64,000 bases of DNA from assembly GCA_026162565.1 (NCBI GenBank), contig JAOEIQ010000002.1, positions 421,826 to 485,825 on the forward strand. Direction: 5' to 3'. The stretch is from Flavobacteriaceae bacterium NBU2973 (GTDB taxonomy: Bacteria; Bacteroidota; Bacteroidia; Flavobacteriales; Flavobacteriaceae). Positions within the stretch are counted from its first letter, which is position 1. Every line of letters begins with the position of its first letter. The notes beneath the pieces were generated by a model. That model did not search any database, had not been told where the DNA came from, and saw only the letters and a program-made list of their open reading frames with translations. Shown here piece after piece: positions 35,710-45,540 of the stretch. The position numbers and the translations under genes are program-made.

Positions 35710-36963
35710 ATGAAAAAACTATACTTTAATAAATCAATTATAACAACAATAGTCTTATCAATTCTCATTTCTATACCAATAAATTTTGCATCAGCTTTTG
35801 CATATGTATTTGCAGGTGATGCTAATGGTTTAGATGTCGTTACACACCCAATAGGATATAATGGAACTGGAGGTACAGTTACTGTAACAGTAGGTATAGA
35901 TCCGACTAGTACCTTTGCTACAAATATGCAAGTTTCTGTACAAAATGCTGTTGCCATGTTCAATGGTCTTGTTACTACAACTGGTAATGTTGAATTTGGA
36001 GTGATTTCTGGTTCAGATGTAGATTTTGAATCTGTTTTATTACACGAAATGGGACACTCTTTAGGTTTAGCTCATTGTAATGCTGCAACAGAATCTGGCC
36101 TTACAGGAGCTAATAGAAATTATACTAAAGCCACTGATGGAGCTGATGACACGTTTAATTTAGATGCTGGAGCAGATGGTATAATTGGATCTGCAGATGA
36201 TATCAGAGGAGATGATGTTAATTTGAATTATTTTAAAATTGCCGATAACAATCCTTTTACAATAGCTGGAACAATAGATCAAACAACTTACAGTAGAGAT
36301 TTAGCTGATTTACCGTCAGGTACATTTTCTGCAAATGGAGATCGCGATGTATCTACTCTATTAAGTGTGCCAGATACTGAAAGTGCTATGCAACAAGGAT
36401 CGTTTTCCGGGGAAACACAACGAACATTAGCCGCAGATGACGTGGCTGGCATTAGGTATGCTGAAGCTGGAATCGATGAAACAGCTGGAACTGCAGATGA
36501 CTACAATTTAGTCTTAAATTATGTTGGATTAGACAATACTGCTGATATTCTCATAGATTTTGACAATAGTGAAACGGGGTTTGCAGTATCTCAAAGTAGT
36601 GGTGTATTCGTTGGTGGAGGCCATATTAGCATAACAGCTAATAATATATTTTTCAATACTGGCTTTAATTGGTTTTTTAATCCTTCATTAAGTTTGGAAG
36701 ACCCTACTATTAATGCATCAAAAATCTCATTATTTCCTAATCCAACAGATAATTCTGTAACATTAAGAAACCCATTCTTAATTGGTTTAGAGAGTATTAA
36801 AATATATGATATTAATGGACGAGTAATTGAGTCTAGAATTATAGATAAAGATGCAAACTTATATGAAATAGACTTAAATATATCAGAGTTTGAAAGTGGT
36901 ATTTATTTATTTGTAATTGAATCTGAAAAAGGAAAACTAGTAGAGCGAGTAGTTAAAAAGTAA
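35710..36963 (+). CDS. Secreted matrixin-like zinc protease with type IX sorting tail
   Basis: 417 residues. Signal peptide (about 1-32), then a small metalloprotease domain with H112-E113-M-G-H116-S-L-G-L-A-H122, the extended HExxHxxGxxH zinc motif of metzincins. An Asp/Gly-rich insertion (D-A-G-A-D-G-I-I-G-S-A-D-D near 155) and a similar later motif (E-A-G-I-D-E-T-A-G-T-A-D-D) may bind calcium. The last 80 residues begin I-S-L-F-P-N-P-T-D-N and end L-V-E-R-V-V-K-K, a type A C-terminal sorting domain for type IX secretion. Followed by a bidirectional terminator. Confidence 0.9.
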   Translation: MKKLYFNKSIITTIVLSILISIPINFASAFAYVFAGDANGLDVVTHPIGYNGTGGTVTVTVGIDPTSTFATNMQVSVQNAVAMFNGLVTTTGNVEFGVISGSDVDFESVLLHEMGHSLGLAHCNAATESGLTGANRNYTKATDGADDTFNLDAGADGIIGSADDIRGDDVNLNYFKIADNNPFTIAGTIDQTTYSRDLADLPSGTFSANGDRDVSTLLSVPDTESAMQQGSFSGETQRTLAADDVAGIRYAEAGIDETAGTADDYNLVLNYVGLDNTADILIDFDNSETGFAVSQSSGVFVGGGHISITANNIFFNTGFNWFFNPSLSLEDPTINASKISLFPNPTDNSVTLRNPFLIGLESIKIYDINGRVIESRIIDKDANLYEIDLNISEFESGIYLFVIESEKGKLVERVVKK

Positions 36964-36987
36964 TGACTTTTACTCTCAATCATAAAT

Positions 36988-37017
36988 AAAAAACCTCCTA
37001 AAATTAGGAGGTTTTTT
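36988..37017. terminator. Bidirectional terminator between the protease gene and ychF
   Basis: Perfect 13-bp stem (36988-37000 and 37005-37017) with AAAT loop; the outer pairs are A-run against T-run so both strands end in U. It sits between two convergent genes. Confidence 0.9.
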
Positions 37018-37035
37018 ATTTATGACCATACTCGA

Positions 37036-38130
37036 TTAAACATTGAATAAGAAGTGCATAACGTCTCCATCTTTAACAACATAACCTTTTCCTTCAACAC
37101 GCATTTTACCTGCTTCTTTTACTTTAGATTCACTACCAAAAGACACATAATCATCGTAAGCAATAACTTCTGCCCTAATAAACCCTTTTTCAAAGTCTGT
37201 ATGTATAACTCCTGCTGCTTGAGGAGCAGTAGCACCAATAGATACTGTCCAAGCTCTTACTTCTTTTTTTCCAGCGGTAAAATAGGTTTGCTGATTTAAT
37301 AATTTATAAGCCGATCTAATCAGCTTCGCTGAACCAGGCTCATCTAGTCCAATATCCTGTAAAAATAATTGTCGCTCCTCATAATCATCTAATTCATTTA
37401 TATCTGCTTCTGTACCTACGGCAAGCACTAATACTTCTGCGTTTTCATCTTTTACTGCTTCTCTTACCGTTTCAACATAACTATTTCCTGATACAGCAGC
37501 ACCCTCATCCACATTACAGACGTACATTACTGGTTTATCAGTAATAAATTGCAAAGGTTTTACATAAGCGGCATAATCTTCATCTGAAAACTCTAAAGCA
37601 CGTATCGAAGTTCCTGCTTCAATACCTTCTTTTATGCTTAATAGCACAGCTTCTTCTTTTTGGGCTTCTTTATTACCAGTTTTAGCAGCTCGCTTTACTT
37701 TATCAAGCTTTTTTTCTACCGTTTCTAAATCTTTAAGCTGTAATTCAATATCTATTGTCTCTTTATCGCGAATAGGATTGACGTTACCATCAACATGAAC
37801 TATATTATCATTATCAAAACAACGCAAAACATGTAAAATAGCATCTGTTTCTCGAATATTTGCTAAAAACTGATTACCTAGACCTTCGCCTTTACTAGCT
37901 CCTTTTACCAAACCTGCGATATCAACAATTTCAACTGTTGCAGGAATTACTTTTTCAGGATTAACTAATTGTTCTAATTTCTCAAGTCTTGGATCTGGCA
38001 CATTTACAACACCAATATTAGGCTCAATAGTACAAAACGGAAAGTTTGCACTCTGTGCTTTAGCATTAGATAAACAATTAAAAAGAGTTGATTTCCCTAC
38101 ATTTGGTAATCCTACAATTCCAGCTTTCAT
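37036..38130 (-). CDS. ychF: Ribosome-binding ATPase YchF
   Basis: 364 residues. G1 loop G-L-P-N-V-G-K-S-T at residues 7-15; G3 region [18 protein letters not shown] central coiled-coil insertion (about 128-200) and a C-terminal TGS domain (about 280-364) ending D-V-M-H-F-L-F-N-V. An Obg-family protein that binds ATP in preference to GTP and acts at ribosomes and in stress responses. Highly conserved, normal length. Confidence 0.96.
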   Translation of the reverse strand: MKAGIVGLPNVGKSTLFNCLSNAKAQSANFPFCTIEPNIGVVNVPDPRLEKLEQLVNPEKVIPATVEIVDIAGLVKGASKGEGLGNQFLANIRETDAILHVLRCFDNDNIVHVDGNVNPIRDKETIDIELQLKDLETVEKKLDKVKRAAKTGNKEAQKEEAVLLSIKEGIEAGTSIRALEFSDEDYAAYVKPLQFITDKPVMYVCNVDEGAAVSGNSYVETVREAVKDENAEVLVLAVGTEADINELDDYEERQLFLQDIGLDEPGSAKLIRSAYKLLNQQTYFTAGKKEVRAWTVSIGATAPQAAGVIHTDFEKGFIRAEVIAYDDYVSFGSESKVKEAGKMRVEGKGYVVKDGDVMHFLFNV

Positions 38131-38171
38131 AAAGTTTTAATTTAGCGACTGCAAATGTAATTTATTTTAAC

Positions 38172-38199
38172 AAAAAAACTCAAGACAAAGCTTGAGTTT
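38172..38199 (-). terminator. Intrinsic terminator after the ferredoxin gene
   Basis: 9-bp perfect stem (38176-38184 and 38191-38199) with a 6-base loop. On the minus strand it runs into T (plus-strand A run from 38172). It lies 23 bases past the ferredoxin stop. Confidence 0.8.
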
Positions 38200-38221
38200 A
38201 TATATAATTTTCATTTTACAA

Positions 38222-38575
38222 TTAATCTTCAGGATGCATAAATCGTTGCTTCCCTAAAAGTTCTTCTTCAGTTTCAACTATATTTTCATCAGGAACACAA
38301 CAATCTACAGGACAAACAGCTGCACATTGTGGCTCATCATGAAACCCTTTACATTCTGTACATTTATCTGGAACAATGTAGTATATTTCATCGCTTATTG
38401 GCTCTTGAGCATCTTCGGCATTTACCTGTTTACCATTTGGTAAAACAACTGTGCCTTCAAGACTTGTACCATCATTATAACGCCAATCATCAGCTCCTTC
38501 GTAAATAGCAGTATTAGGACATTCAGGCTCGCAAGCACCACAATTAATACATTCGTCTGTTATTATAATCGCCAT
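38222..38575 (-). CDS. 2[4Fe-4S] ferredoxin
   Basis: 117 residues from the internal Met at 38575 ([15 protein letters not shown]). An open frame extends to 38644, but the added 23 residues are not ferredoxin-like and would overlap the promoter. Two cluster motifs: [12 protein letters not shown] and [18 protein letters not shown], the second with the longer spacing of Allochromatium-type ferredoxins. A low-potential cytoplasmic electron carrier; partner unknown. Divergent from the LuxC-type reductase gene. Confidence 0.93.
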   Translation of the reverse strand: MAIIITDECINCGACEPECPNTAIYEGADDWRYNDGTSLEGTVVLPNGKQVNAEDAQEPISDEIYYIVPDKCTECKGFHDEPQCAAVCPVDCCVPDENIVETEEELLGKQRFMHPED

Positions 38576-38599
38576 AGTAATTTTTAATTTGAGTTTGCA

Positions 38600-38607
38600 T
38601 AAATTTG
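38600..38607 (+). promoter_or_regulatory. Candidate -7 element of the reductase gene
   Basis: TAAATTTG, full match to TAnnTTTG, about 45 bases before ATG 38652. It lies between the divergent start codons and next to the minus-strand promoter at 38614-38645. No TTG at ideal spacing. Confidence 0.4.
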
Positions 38608-38613
38608 CAGCAA

Positions 38614-38645
38614 CAAAAATAACGCCAAAACCTTTCATACGCAAA
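38614..38645 (-). promoter_or_regulatory. Bacteroidota promoter of the ferredoxin gene
   Basis: On the minus strand TTTG (38645-38642), a 20-base spacer, then TATTTTTG (38621-38614), a full match to the consensus, about 40 bases before the ferredoxin ATG. It supports the shorter ferredoxin start. Confidence 0.7.
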
Positions 38646-38651
38646 CAGGTA

Positions 38652-39710
38652 ATGCAATTAGAAAAAAGAATTAATGCTTTTGTAAAACTTGGGGAGTTTT
38701 TAAGTCAATTTACTACTCAAGGAATTGAAAAAAAAGAAACTGTTCTATTTAACGACTTATTTTTTGATGGATTTAAGCATCAAATTACAATAGCAAAAGA
38801 AAACAACGGCTGGTTTACAGAGAACAATATAGTATATGCTACAGAATCTTGGTCTAATGTATTAAATTATAGCAATTTAAATAACTGGTTAAACAGTTAT
38901 AATTTAAATCAAGTTGTACCTAAAACGGTAGCTATTATAATGGCTGGAAATATTCCTTTAGTTGGATTTCATGATTTTTTGTGCGTACTGATTACAGGAC
39001 ATGATGTTTTGGTTAAACAATCATCTAACGACAAACATCTATTACCTTTTTTAGCAAAATATATTGAATACATTGAGCCAGAATTTAAAGGTAAAATAAC
39101 GTTTACACAAAATAAGTTAGAAAATTTTGATAGTGTTATTGCCACTGGTAGTAATAATACAGCCAGATATTTTGAATATTACTTTAAAGATAAACCATCA
39201 ATAATTAGAAACAATAGAAACTCTGTAGCCGTTTTAACTGGTAATGAAACTAAAGAACAACTTTTACTGCTTTCTGAAGATATTTTTAGGTATTATGGAT
39301 TGGGTTGTAGAAATGTCTCAAAACTCTTTGTACCTAAAGATTATAATTTTGATAGTTTTTTTGAAGCCATGTACCATTGGCATCCCATTATCAATGAGGC
39401 AAAATATGCCAATAACTACGATTATAACAAAGCTGTTTACTTAATGAGTGAGTTTGACATGTTAGAGAATGGATTTTTAATGATAAAAGAAGATTTAAGT
39501 TATGCGTCTCCTATAGCTACCGTATTTTATGAATATTATGACAATAAAGATACGCTTAAACAAAAGCTATTAAATGATTATAAAGATATTCAATGTATTG
39601 TATCTCAGAATTTTTTAGGTGATGAAGTAGCATTTGGGCAAACACAAAAACCGAATCTTTGGGATTATGCAGATGGAGTTGACACTGTTGAATTCTTGTT
39701 AAAAAGATAG
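38652..39710 (+). CDS. LuxC-type long-chain acyl-CoA reductase
   Basis: 352 residues from ATG 38652; an in-frame TTG at 38589 overlaps the promoters and is rejected. Related to the aldehyde dehydrogenase-like LuxC reductases that turn acyl-CoA or acyl-enzyme into aldehyde with NADPH. The catalytic Cys219 is in [10 protein letters not shown]. The pairing with a ferredoxin and serC/serA is a usual Bacteroidota gene order. Its true acyl substrate in these bacteria is not known to me. Confidence 0.85.
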   Translation: MQLEKRINAFVKLGEFLSQFTTQGIEKKETVLFNDLFFDGFKHQITIAKENNGWFTENNIVYATESWSNVLNYSNLNNWLNSYNLNQVVPKTVAIIMAGNIPLVGFHDFLCVLITGHDVLVKQSSNDKHLLPFLAKYIEYIEPEFKGKITFTQNKLENFDSVIATGSNNTARYFEYYFKDKPSIIRNNRNSVAVLTGNETKEQLLLLSEDIFRYYGLGCRNVSKLFVPKDYNFDSFFEAMYHWHPIINEAKYANNYDYNKAVYLMSEFDMLENGFLMIKEDLSYASPIATVFYEYYDNKDTLKQKLLNDYKDIQCIVSQNFLGDEVAFGQTQKPNLWDYADGVDTVEFLLKR

Positions 39711-39781
39711 CCCAAAAATTATTAATTTATTACTGTTTTTTAGTTTATAAATTGTGACCTTTGCATCCTAAAGTAAACACA

Positions 39782-40843
39782 ATGAAAAAACATAATTTTA
39801 GTGCTGGGCCTTGTATTCTTCCTCAAGAGGTTCTAAAAAAAGCGTCAGAAGCTGTATTAGATTTTAACAATAGTGGCTTATCCTTAATAGAAATTTCTCA
39901 CAGAAGTAAACCTTTTGTAGATGTTATGGATAAAGCAAGATCATTAGTTTTGGAACTTCTGGGTTTAGAAGGAAAAGGTTATAAAGCTCTATTCTTGCAA
40001 GGAGGTGCTAGTACACAGTTTATGATGGTAGCTCTCAACATGCTTGAAAAAAGAGCTGGTTATCTAAATACTGGAACTTGGAGCGCTAAAGCCATTCAAG
40101 AAGCTAGAATTTATGATGACATATATGAAGTAGCCTCATCAGAAAATGCAGGATATAATTACATTCCTAAAGGGTATGATATTCCAACAGATTACGATTA
40201 TTTTCATTGCACATCCAATAACACTATTTTCGGAACTCAAATGAAATCGTTTCCTGACTCGCCAATTCCAATGGTTTGCGATATGAGTAGTGATATTTTT
40301 TCTCGTGTTTTAGATTTCTCAAAATTTGACATTATCTATGCTGGAGCGCAAAAAAATATGGGACCAGCTGGTACAACACTTGTAGTTGTTAAAGAGGATG
40401 TCCTTGGGAAAGTATCCAGAAAAATACCATCAATGATGGACTATAAAGTACATATTAGCAAAAGTAGTATGTTTAACACGCCTCCTGTTTTTGCAGTTTA
40501 TACATCCATGTTAACATTAGAATGGCTGAAGAATCTTGGAGGAATTTCTGCAATTGAAGAGATAAACGAAAAGAAAGCTCGTTTACTGTATTCTGAATTA
40601 GATTTAAACCCTCTTTTTAAAGGTTACGCAGCAAAAGATGATAGATCGATAATGAACGCTACATTCAACTTACAACAAGATTTAAAAGAAACATTTGAGA
40701 CCATGCTCAAAGAAGGTGGCATAAATGGACTAAATGGCCATAGAAGTGTTGGAGGCTATAGAGCATCTATGTACAATGCTCTTCCATTTGAAAGTGTTGC
40801 TACCTTGGTAGAAATTATGAGTGAATTAGAAAGAAAAGCATAA
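39782..40843 (+). CDS. serC: Phosphoserine aminotransferase
   Basis: 353 residues from ATG 39782 (M-K-K-H-N-F-S-A-G-P-C-I-L-P); the extra seven residues from a TTG upstream are not family-like. The PLP-binding Lys191 is in A-G-A-Q-K-N-M-G-P-A-G. Converts 3-phosphohydroxypyruvate to phosphoserine; also acts in pyridoxal phosphate synthesis in some bacteria. A near-match -7 (GACCTTTG, 39756-39763) precedes it. serA follows after 10 bases, so the two steps are cotranscribed in reverse order of the pathway. Confidence 0.95.
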   Translation: MKKHNFSAGPCILPQEVLKKASEAVLDFNNSGLSLIEISHRSKPFVDVMDKARSLVLELLGLEGKGYKALFLQGGASTQFMMVALNMLEKRAGYLNTGTWSAKAIQEARIYDDIYEVASSENAGYNYIPKGYDIPTDYDYFHCTSNNTIFGTQMKSFPDSPIPMVCDMSSDIFSRVLDFSKFDIIYAGAQKNMGPAGTTLVVVKEDVLGKVSRKIPSMMDYKVHISKSSMFNTPPVFAVYTSMLTLEWLKNLGGISAIEEINEKKARLLYSELDLNPLFKGYAAKDDRSIMNATFNLQQDLKETFETMLKEGGINGLNGHRSVGGYRASMYNALPFESVATLVEIMSELERKA

Positions 40844-40853
40844 ATAAAATTTA

Positions 40854-41819
40854 ATGAAAGTATTAGCAAACGATGGTGTATCTCAAAGTGGTATAGATGC
40901 ACTTGAAAATTCAGGTTTTGAAGTCATAACAACAACAGTAGCTCAAGAACAACTTGAAAATTATATAAACGACAATAATATAGATGTACTATTAGTTAGA
41001 AGCGCTACAAAAGTTAGAAAAGATATTATTGATGGTTGTCCTAACCTAAAAATTATTGGTCGTGGTGGTGTTGGTATGGATAATATTGATGTTGAATACG
41101 CCAGAGAAAAAGGTATACATGTTATTAATACTCCTGCTGCTTCTTCAAGTTCTGTTGCAGAATTGGTATTCGCTCATTTATTTGGAGGTGTTCGCTTTTT
41201 ACATGATGCCAATAGAAATATGCCTTTAGATGGCGATTCTAAATTTAAAGCGCTTAAAAAAAATTATGCCAAAGGTATAGAATTAAGAGGTAAAACTCTA
41301 GGTATAATTGGATTTGGTAGAATTGGTCGCGAAGTTGCTAAAATTGCTCTTGGAGTGGGAATGAAAGTAATTGCTAGTGATAAATTTGTTGGCAAAGCTG
41401 ATATAAAAGTAAAATTTTATAATGGTCAATTTATAAATGTTGAAATTGAAACCGAACCAGTTGAAGATGTTTTAAAACATTCCGATTTCGTTACGCTTCA
41501 TGTTCCTGCTCAAAAAGAGTATGTAATAGGGAAACCACAATTTGAAATGATGAAAAACGGAGTGGGAATTGTGAACGCAGCTCGTGGTGGTGTTATAGAT
41601 GAAGTTGCACTTATAGAAGCATTAGATTCTGGTAAAGTAGCGTTTGCTGGATTAGATACTTTTGAAGATGAACCGAAACCAGCTATCAAGGTACTAATGA
41701 ACGATAAAGTATCTCTTACTCCGCATATTGGTGCTGCTACCAACGAGGCACAAGATAGAATTGGTACAGAATTAGCATCACAAATAATTAGTATTTTAAA
41801 AACTTCTAAAGATTCTTAA
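40854..41819 (+). CDS. serA: D-3-phosphoglycerate dehydrogenase, short form
   Basis: 321 residues, the first step of serine synthesis. NAD-binding G-I-I-G-F-G-R-I-G-R-E-V near residue 147, the substrate-side G-R-G-G-V-G-M-D-N-I-D near 70, catalytic Arg in N-A-A-R-G-G-V and catalytic His in T-P-H-I-G-A-A-T. It ends after the catalytic domain; the C-terminal ACT domain for serine feedback found in E. coli SerA is missing, so direct inhibition through ACT is not expected. Terminator follows. Confidence 0.94.
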   Translation: MKVLANDGVSQSGIDALENSGFEVITTTVAQEQLENYINDNNIDVLLVRSATKVRKDIIDGCPNLKIIGRGGVGMDNIDVEYAREKGIHVINTPAASSSSVAELVFAHLFGGVRFLHDANRNMPLDGDSKFKALKKNYAKGIELRGKTLGIIGFGRIGREVAKIALGVGMKVIASDKFVGKADIKVKFYNGQFINVEIETEPVEDVLKHSDFVTLHVPAQKEYVIGKPQFEMMKNGVGIVNAARGGVIDEVALIEALDSGKVAFAGLDTFEDEPKPAIKVLMNDKVSLTPHIGAATNEAQDRIGTELASQIISILKTSKDS

Positions 41820-41839
41820 AAGATAAGTGCCTATAAAAT

Positions 41840-41868
41840 AAAAAGGAAGCTAAATTAGCTTCCTTTTT
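41840..41868. terminator. Bidirectional terminator between serA and the LamG gene
   Basis: Stem GGAAGCTA (41845-41852) and TAGCTTCC (41856-41863), flanked by A-run and T-run that also pair. It lies between convergent genes. Confidence 0.88.
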
Positions 41869-41891
41869 TATTTTGTTTTGTATAGTCTAAA

Positions 41892-42923
41892 TTATCTAAC
41901 AATAAGTTTTTTAGTAATTGAAGCGTCATTAGATTGAATTTTTACTAAATATAAACCACTATTTAAATTAGTGATATTAATTCTTTTAGATGAACCCATC
42001 CCTTTTAAATTAATATTAGATACTACTCTACCATTAATATCAGTAATTGTAGCATTAACTAGATTAGTATTACTTTCATTTAGTAATGTAAACTCATTTC
42101 TAGCAGGATTAGGATATAACGAAATACCTTCAACAAGCACATTTGAGTCTACTGATAAGGTACAATCATCTAAATCAGAACCAAAACCACTTCCTGTCAT
42201 AGCAACAAAATTACTAGTGGTACCCATTAAATCAAAATTAGTTACAGCACCATTAAATGTTGGATTATTACATATTAAAGTAGTTTCAGAAGAGTTATCC
42301 ATATTATCAAAACCTTGGTTAAAGTTGTAGAATGCAAATAAATCAGTTTCATTACCCATTAATGAGCAATCTTTATTTGCACCTAACTCACTAATTGTTC
42401 TAGCTGTAGACCAAAAACGTAATTCAGTCATATCACCAAAATGATAATCTGTAGATCCTCCACCAGGATTTGTGTGTCTAGCACCAATATACATAGATTG
42501 AGAACCAGCACTGTTAATAGCTAAAGTACCTGAAGCAACAGATACCTCATTAACATAAATAGTTACAGCAGATGCATTGTAAACTACAACTACATAGTTC
42601 CATGAACCATCATTAATTAAATTACCAGTAGCAATTGAACCAGATGGTGTTCTGAAAATAACTGAACCGTTAGACGTGTGCAAAACCCAACCTTGGTTTG
42701 CATTCCAAGATTCTCTTGCTGCTATAACTTTCCAGTTACCTGTAGTGTTAACTGGTTTTATCCAAGCTTCAATTGTAAAGGTCGATGTAGATGTAAAATC
42801 AAAAGCACTATCAGTACCTGCATCTACATAATCATTGTTTCCATCAAAGTTTAAAGCTGTTGCAGGTGTTTGCGCATGAGCTAAAGATGAAACAAAAAAT
42901 AATAGGAGTAATAATTTTTTCAT
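41892..42923 (-). CDS. Secreted LamG-domain protein with type IX sorting tail
   Basis: 343 residues. Signal peptide with cleavage after A-H-A (about residue 17). A concanavalin-like LamG/pentraxin fold spans about 20-200: A-L-N-F-D-G-N-N-D-Y-V at its start, T-I-E-A-W-I-K-P, and L-R-F-W-S-T-A-R-T. The C-terminal 75 residues begin I-S-L-Y-P-N-P-A-R-N-E-F and end I-T-K-K-L-I-V-R, a type A sorting domain. LamG domains bind sugars or proteins; the ligand is unknown. TACATTTG at 42971-42964 on this strand is a plausible -7 element. The 207 bases upstream hold nothing else clear. Confidence 0.9.
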   Translation of the reverse strand: MKKLLLLLFFVSSLAHAQTPATALNFDGNNDYVDAGTDSAFDFTSTSTFTIEAWIKPVNTTGNWKVIAARESWNANQGWVLHTSNGSVIFRTPSGSIATGNLINDGSWNYVVVVYNASAVTIYVNEVSVASGTLAINSAGSQSMYIGARHTNPGGGSTDYHFGDMTELRFWSTARTISELGANKDCSLMGNETDLFAFYNFNQGFDNMDNSSETTLICNNPTFNGAVTNFDLMGTTSNFVAMTGSGFGSDLDDCTLSVDSNVLVEGISLYPNPARNEFTLLNESNTNLVNATITDINGRVVSNINLKGMGSSKRINITNLNSGLYLVKIQSNDASITKKLIVR

Positions 42924-43130
42924 AAAAAGAATAAGATTTGGTTTATAATCAATTTTGAATTGACAAATGTATATATTATGACGTCTACTTAATCAGCTAA
43001 AGTGCTCATTTCAACGAAAAAAGCCCTAAACATATTAAAAGTAGAGCTATTAAGTACTGATAAACAAATTGTTATTAGATTTAAATCGTGTTAAAACAAG
43101 AGCTGTTTTACAAAAAAAATAAAAGTATTT

Positions 43131-43673
43131 TTAAGAGTATTCTGGGACTTTTCCAACAACATCTTTATAAAAATCCCTCATAAATTTAAAATCTGCTTCT
43201 TTATTTTCAGTTGGGTAAAAAGGGTCAGAAAAATGGTTAGTTTTGTTCTTAAAATCTAAAGTAAACATTACTATGGGAACATTTGCGGTTTTAGCAATGT
43301 AATAAAATCCTGTTCGCCATTCTTTAACCTTTTTTCGAGTGCCCTCTGGTGCTAAAGCCATTCTAAAAACTTCTTTTTCTTCAAATAATCTAGCTATAGC
43401 TTCTACTTGATTTTCATTTTTTTTTCTAACAACGGGAGCACCTCCTGTCAATCTAAAAAACCATCCAAAAGGAAATCTAAATAAGGCTTCTTTACCAACA
43501 TAATTAGTTTGAATACCAATCACAGACCGTAATAAAATACCTATAATAAAGTCATACCAACTGGTATGTGGTACAGCAATAATTACAGATTTTTTGACAG
43601 AATCCCAATTGGAAAATCCAGTTACTTTCCAACCAAGCAATTTGAAGTAAATAAATTTAGAGAGCCAACGCAT
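43131..43673 (-). CDS. PlsC-like acyltransferase
   Basis: 180 residues with the glycerolipid acyltransferase H-x4-D motif (His36-Asp41 in P-H-T-S-W-Y-D) and the A-P-E-G-T-R substrate motif near residue 108. It is shorter than typical PlsC and has a membrane-associated N-terminus. Might acylate lysophospholipid or a lipid A-linked substrate; the shared operon with Kdo genes makes an envelope role likely. It shares one base with the kdnB stop. Confidence 0.85.
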   Translation of the reverse strand: MRWLSKFIYFKLLGWKVTGFSNWDSVKKSVIIAVPHTSWYDFIIGILLRSVIGIQTNYVGKEALFRFPFGWFFRLTGGAPVVRKKNENQVEAIARLFEEKEVFRMALAPEGTRKKVKEWRTGFYYIAKTANVPIVMFTLDFKNKTNHFSDPFYPTENKEADFKFMRDFYKDVVGKVPEYS

Positions 43674-44755
43674 TACATTTTTTGATAAAGGTACTTAAGT
43701 TTGTCTCTAGTAATGGTTTTCCTCCAGTCTTTACCAATAGCATTTTCCCATAATGGCTCCAGACTCAAAGCAACATCTATCATTATATTAAACTCTGAAT
43801 CAGATAAATTAGCACATAAACCTTGAGGTAATTCAATATTATGTTTAGCTTTCATTTTTTTAAAAAGCTTAACACCTTCAGGATAAAATTCTTCTAGATG
43901 ATCGAAAACAATACAATTACCAATGCCATGTTTAGTGCCTAGAAGGTAGGAAAGTCCATAACTCATAGCATGAGCAACTCCCACTTGAGAATAGGCAATA
44001 CTCATGCCTCCATGCCAGGAAGCCATCATTAACTTATCTTGAGCCTCCTTTTTAGATAATGAGTCTTCAAGGAAAATTTCTTTACATAATTCGAAAGCCT
44101 TTTCTCCATAACTCTGACTAAAGGCATTTAAAAAAGTACCATTTAAAGACTCCACACAATGCACATAACAATCCATACCTGTATAAAACCATTGATCTTT
44201 AGGAACATCTTTTGTTAATTCTGGATCTAATATTACTTGATCGAAAGGTGTGTAATCACTATTGATACCAAGCTTTCTATCTGGACCAGTTAAAATAGTA
44301 GTTCGAGACACCTCTGCTCCTGTTCCAGATATTGTTGGAATACCGACATGATAAATAGCTGGATTTTTTATTAAGTCCCAACCTTGATAATCTTTTGATT
44401 CTCCTTCATTGGTCAACATTAAAGAAACTGCTTTTGCAATATCCATTACAATACCTCCACCAATACCTATAATTCCAGAGGGTAACTCTTTGAATTCTAA
44501 AATGATTTCTTCAACAAGGGTATCAATTTGAGATGTTTTAGGCTCTTCTAGAGTAGGAACATAGTAGATTTTATCATTATAAGACAATGCTATTCTTGAT
44601 GTTAGCCAAGCATTTCCTTTAAACACATCGTCTACAAAAAATATAAATGGTGCATCTGGGTTTCGGCGTTTAGGAGAGATTATTTCATCAAGTTGATTGA
44701 AACTTCCTCGTCCAAAAACAACTCTGGACACCATTGGAAAATTTTTATGATTCAT
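43673..44755 (-). CDS. kdnB: 3-deoxy-D-manno-octulosonate 8-oxidase
   Basis: 360 residues, iron-containing alcohol dehydrogenase fold. NAD-binding G-I-I-G-I-G-G-G-I-V-M-D-I-A-K near residue 96 and metal-site His residues in G-V-A-H-A-M-S-Y-G and T-K-H-G-I-G-N. The N-terminus and its nearness to kdsB fit KdnB, which oxidises C8 of Kdo so that a transaminase (KdnA) can make 8-amino-Kdo. No kdnA is present in this window. Other Fe-ADH functions cannot be excluded by sequence reading. Confidence 0.82.
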   Translation of the reverse strand: MNHKNFPMVSRVVFGRGSFNQLDEIISPKRRNPDAPFIFFVDDVFKGNAWLTSRIALSYNDKIYYVPTLEEPKTSQIDTLVEEIILEFKELPSGIIGIGGGIVMDIAKAVSLMLTNEGESKDYQGWDLIKNPAIYHVGIPTISGTGAEVSRTTILTGPDRKLGINSDYTPFDQVILDPELTKDVPKDQWFYTGMDCYVHCVESLNGTFLNAFSQSYGEKAFELCKEIFLEDSLSKKEAQDKLMMASWHGGMSIAYSQVGVAHAMSYGLSYLLGTKHGIGNCIVFDHLEEFYPEGVKLFKKMKAKHNIELPQGLCANLSDSEFNIMIDVALSLEPLWENAIGKDWRKTITRDKLKYLYQKM

Positions 44756-44835
44756 CTACTATTATTGTTTAGCAAAAATATAAATACTATTGTCTTTAAC
44801 TCGAATTGAATAAAAAAATATTGAAACTTTTACAC

Positions 44836-45540
44836 CTAACTCAAAACTTCAATTACTTTTTTTAGACTTTCAACGGTTTTATAGTGTTTGTTTTCTGTTT
44901 GTTTATATTCAACTTGTTCATAAGCCCAAGTGGTATGAAATGGAACATGAATAGCTTGAGCACCAATATTTATTAGAGGTAAAACGTCAGATTTTAGAGA
45001 ATTTCCAATCATTAAAAACGAATCAGGTTTAATGTCTAAATGTTGTAATAATCTTTTGTAATTATCCTCTTTTTTATCACTTAACACTTCTATATGATGA
45101 AAATATTTTAGCAAACCCGATTTTTCTAACTTTCGTTCTTGGTCCAGTAAGTCGCCCTTAGTGGCTACTATTAATCTATATTTTTTTGACAATTCAATCA
45201 ATGCATCTTCTACTCCATCTAATAATTCTACTGGCTTATTCAACATATTTTTACCAATTTCTAATATTTTTGAAATGGTATGATTAGAGACATTATTATT
45301 CGATAGTTCTATTGCCATTTCTACCATAGATAACATAAACCCTTTTATTCCATAGCCATAAAGTGGTAAATTTTTTATTTCCATTTTATAGAGTTCTTGA
45401 TCTATCTTGTTTGGCGTTTCATAATGTGATAGGTATTTAGCAAACTCTTGTTCAGCATCTCTAAAGTAGGTTTCATTAACCCAAAGAGTATCATCTGCAT
45501 CAAAACCTATGACTTTAATTTTAGAATACTCTATTTCCAT
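44836..45540 (-). CDS. HAD-superfamily phosphatase
   Basis: 234 residues. The DxD nucleophile motif is Asp14 and Asp16 in F-D-A-D-D-T-L. The Lys motif is in V-A-T-K-G-D, and the acidic motif is in [10 protein letters not shown] near residue 173. The helical cap (about 20-100) is of the C1 type. Substrate unknown; the 10-base overlap with kdsB suggests an operon role, but it does not look like KdsC, which lacks such a cap. Confidence 0.87.
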   Translation of the reverse strand: MEIEYSKIKVIGFDADDTLWVNETYFRDAEQEFAKYLSHYETPNKIDQELYKMEIKNLPLYGYGIKGFMLSMVEMAIELSNNNVSNHTISKILEIGKNMLNKPVELLDGVEDALIELSKKYRLIVATKGDLLDQERKLEKSGLLKYFHHIEVLSDKKEDNYKRLLQHLDIKPDSFLMIGNSLKSDVLPLINIGAQAIHVPFHTTWAYEQVEYKQTENKHYKTVESLKKVIEVLS

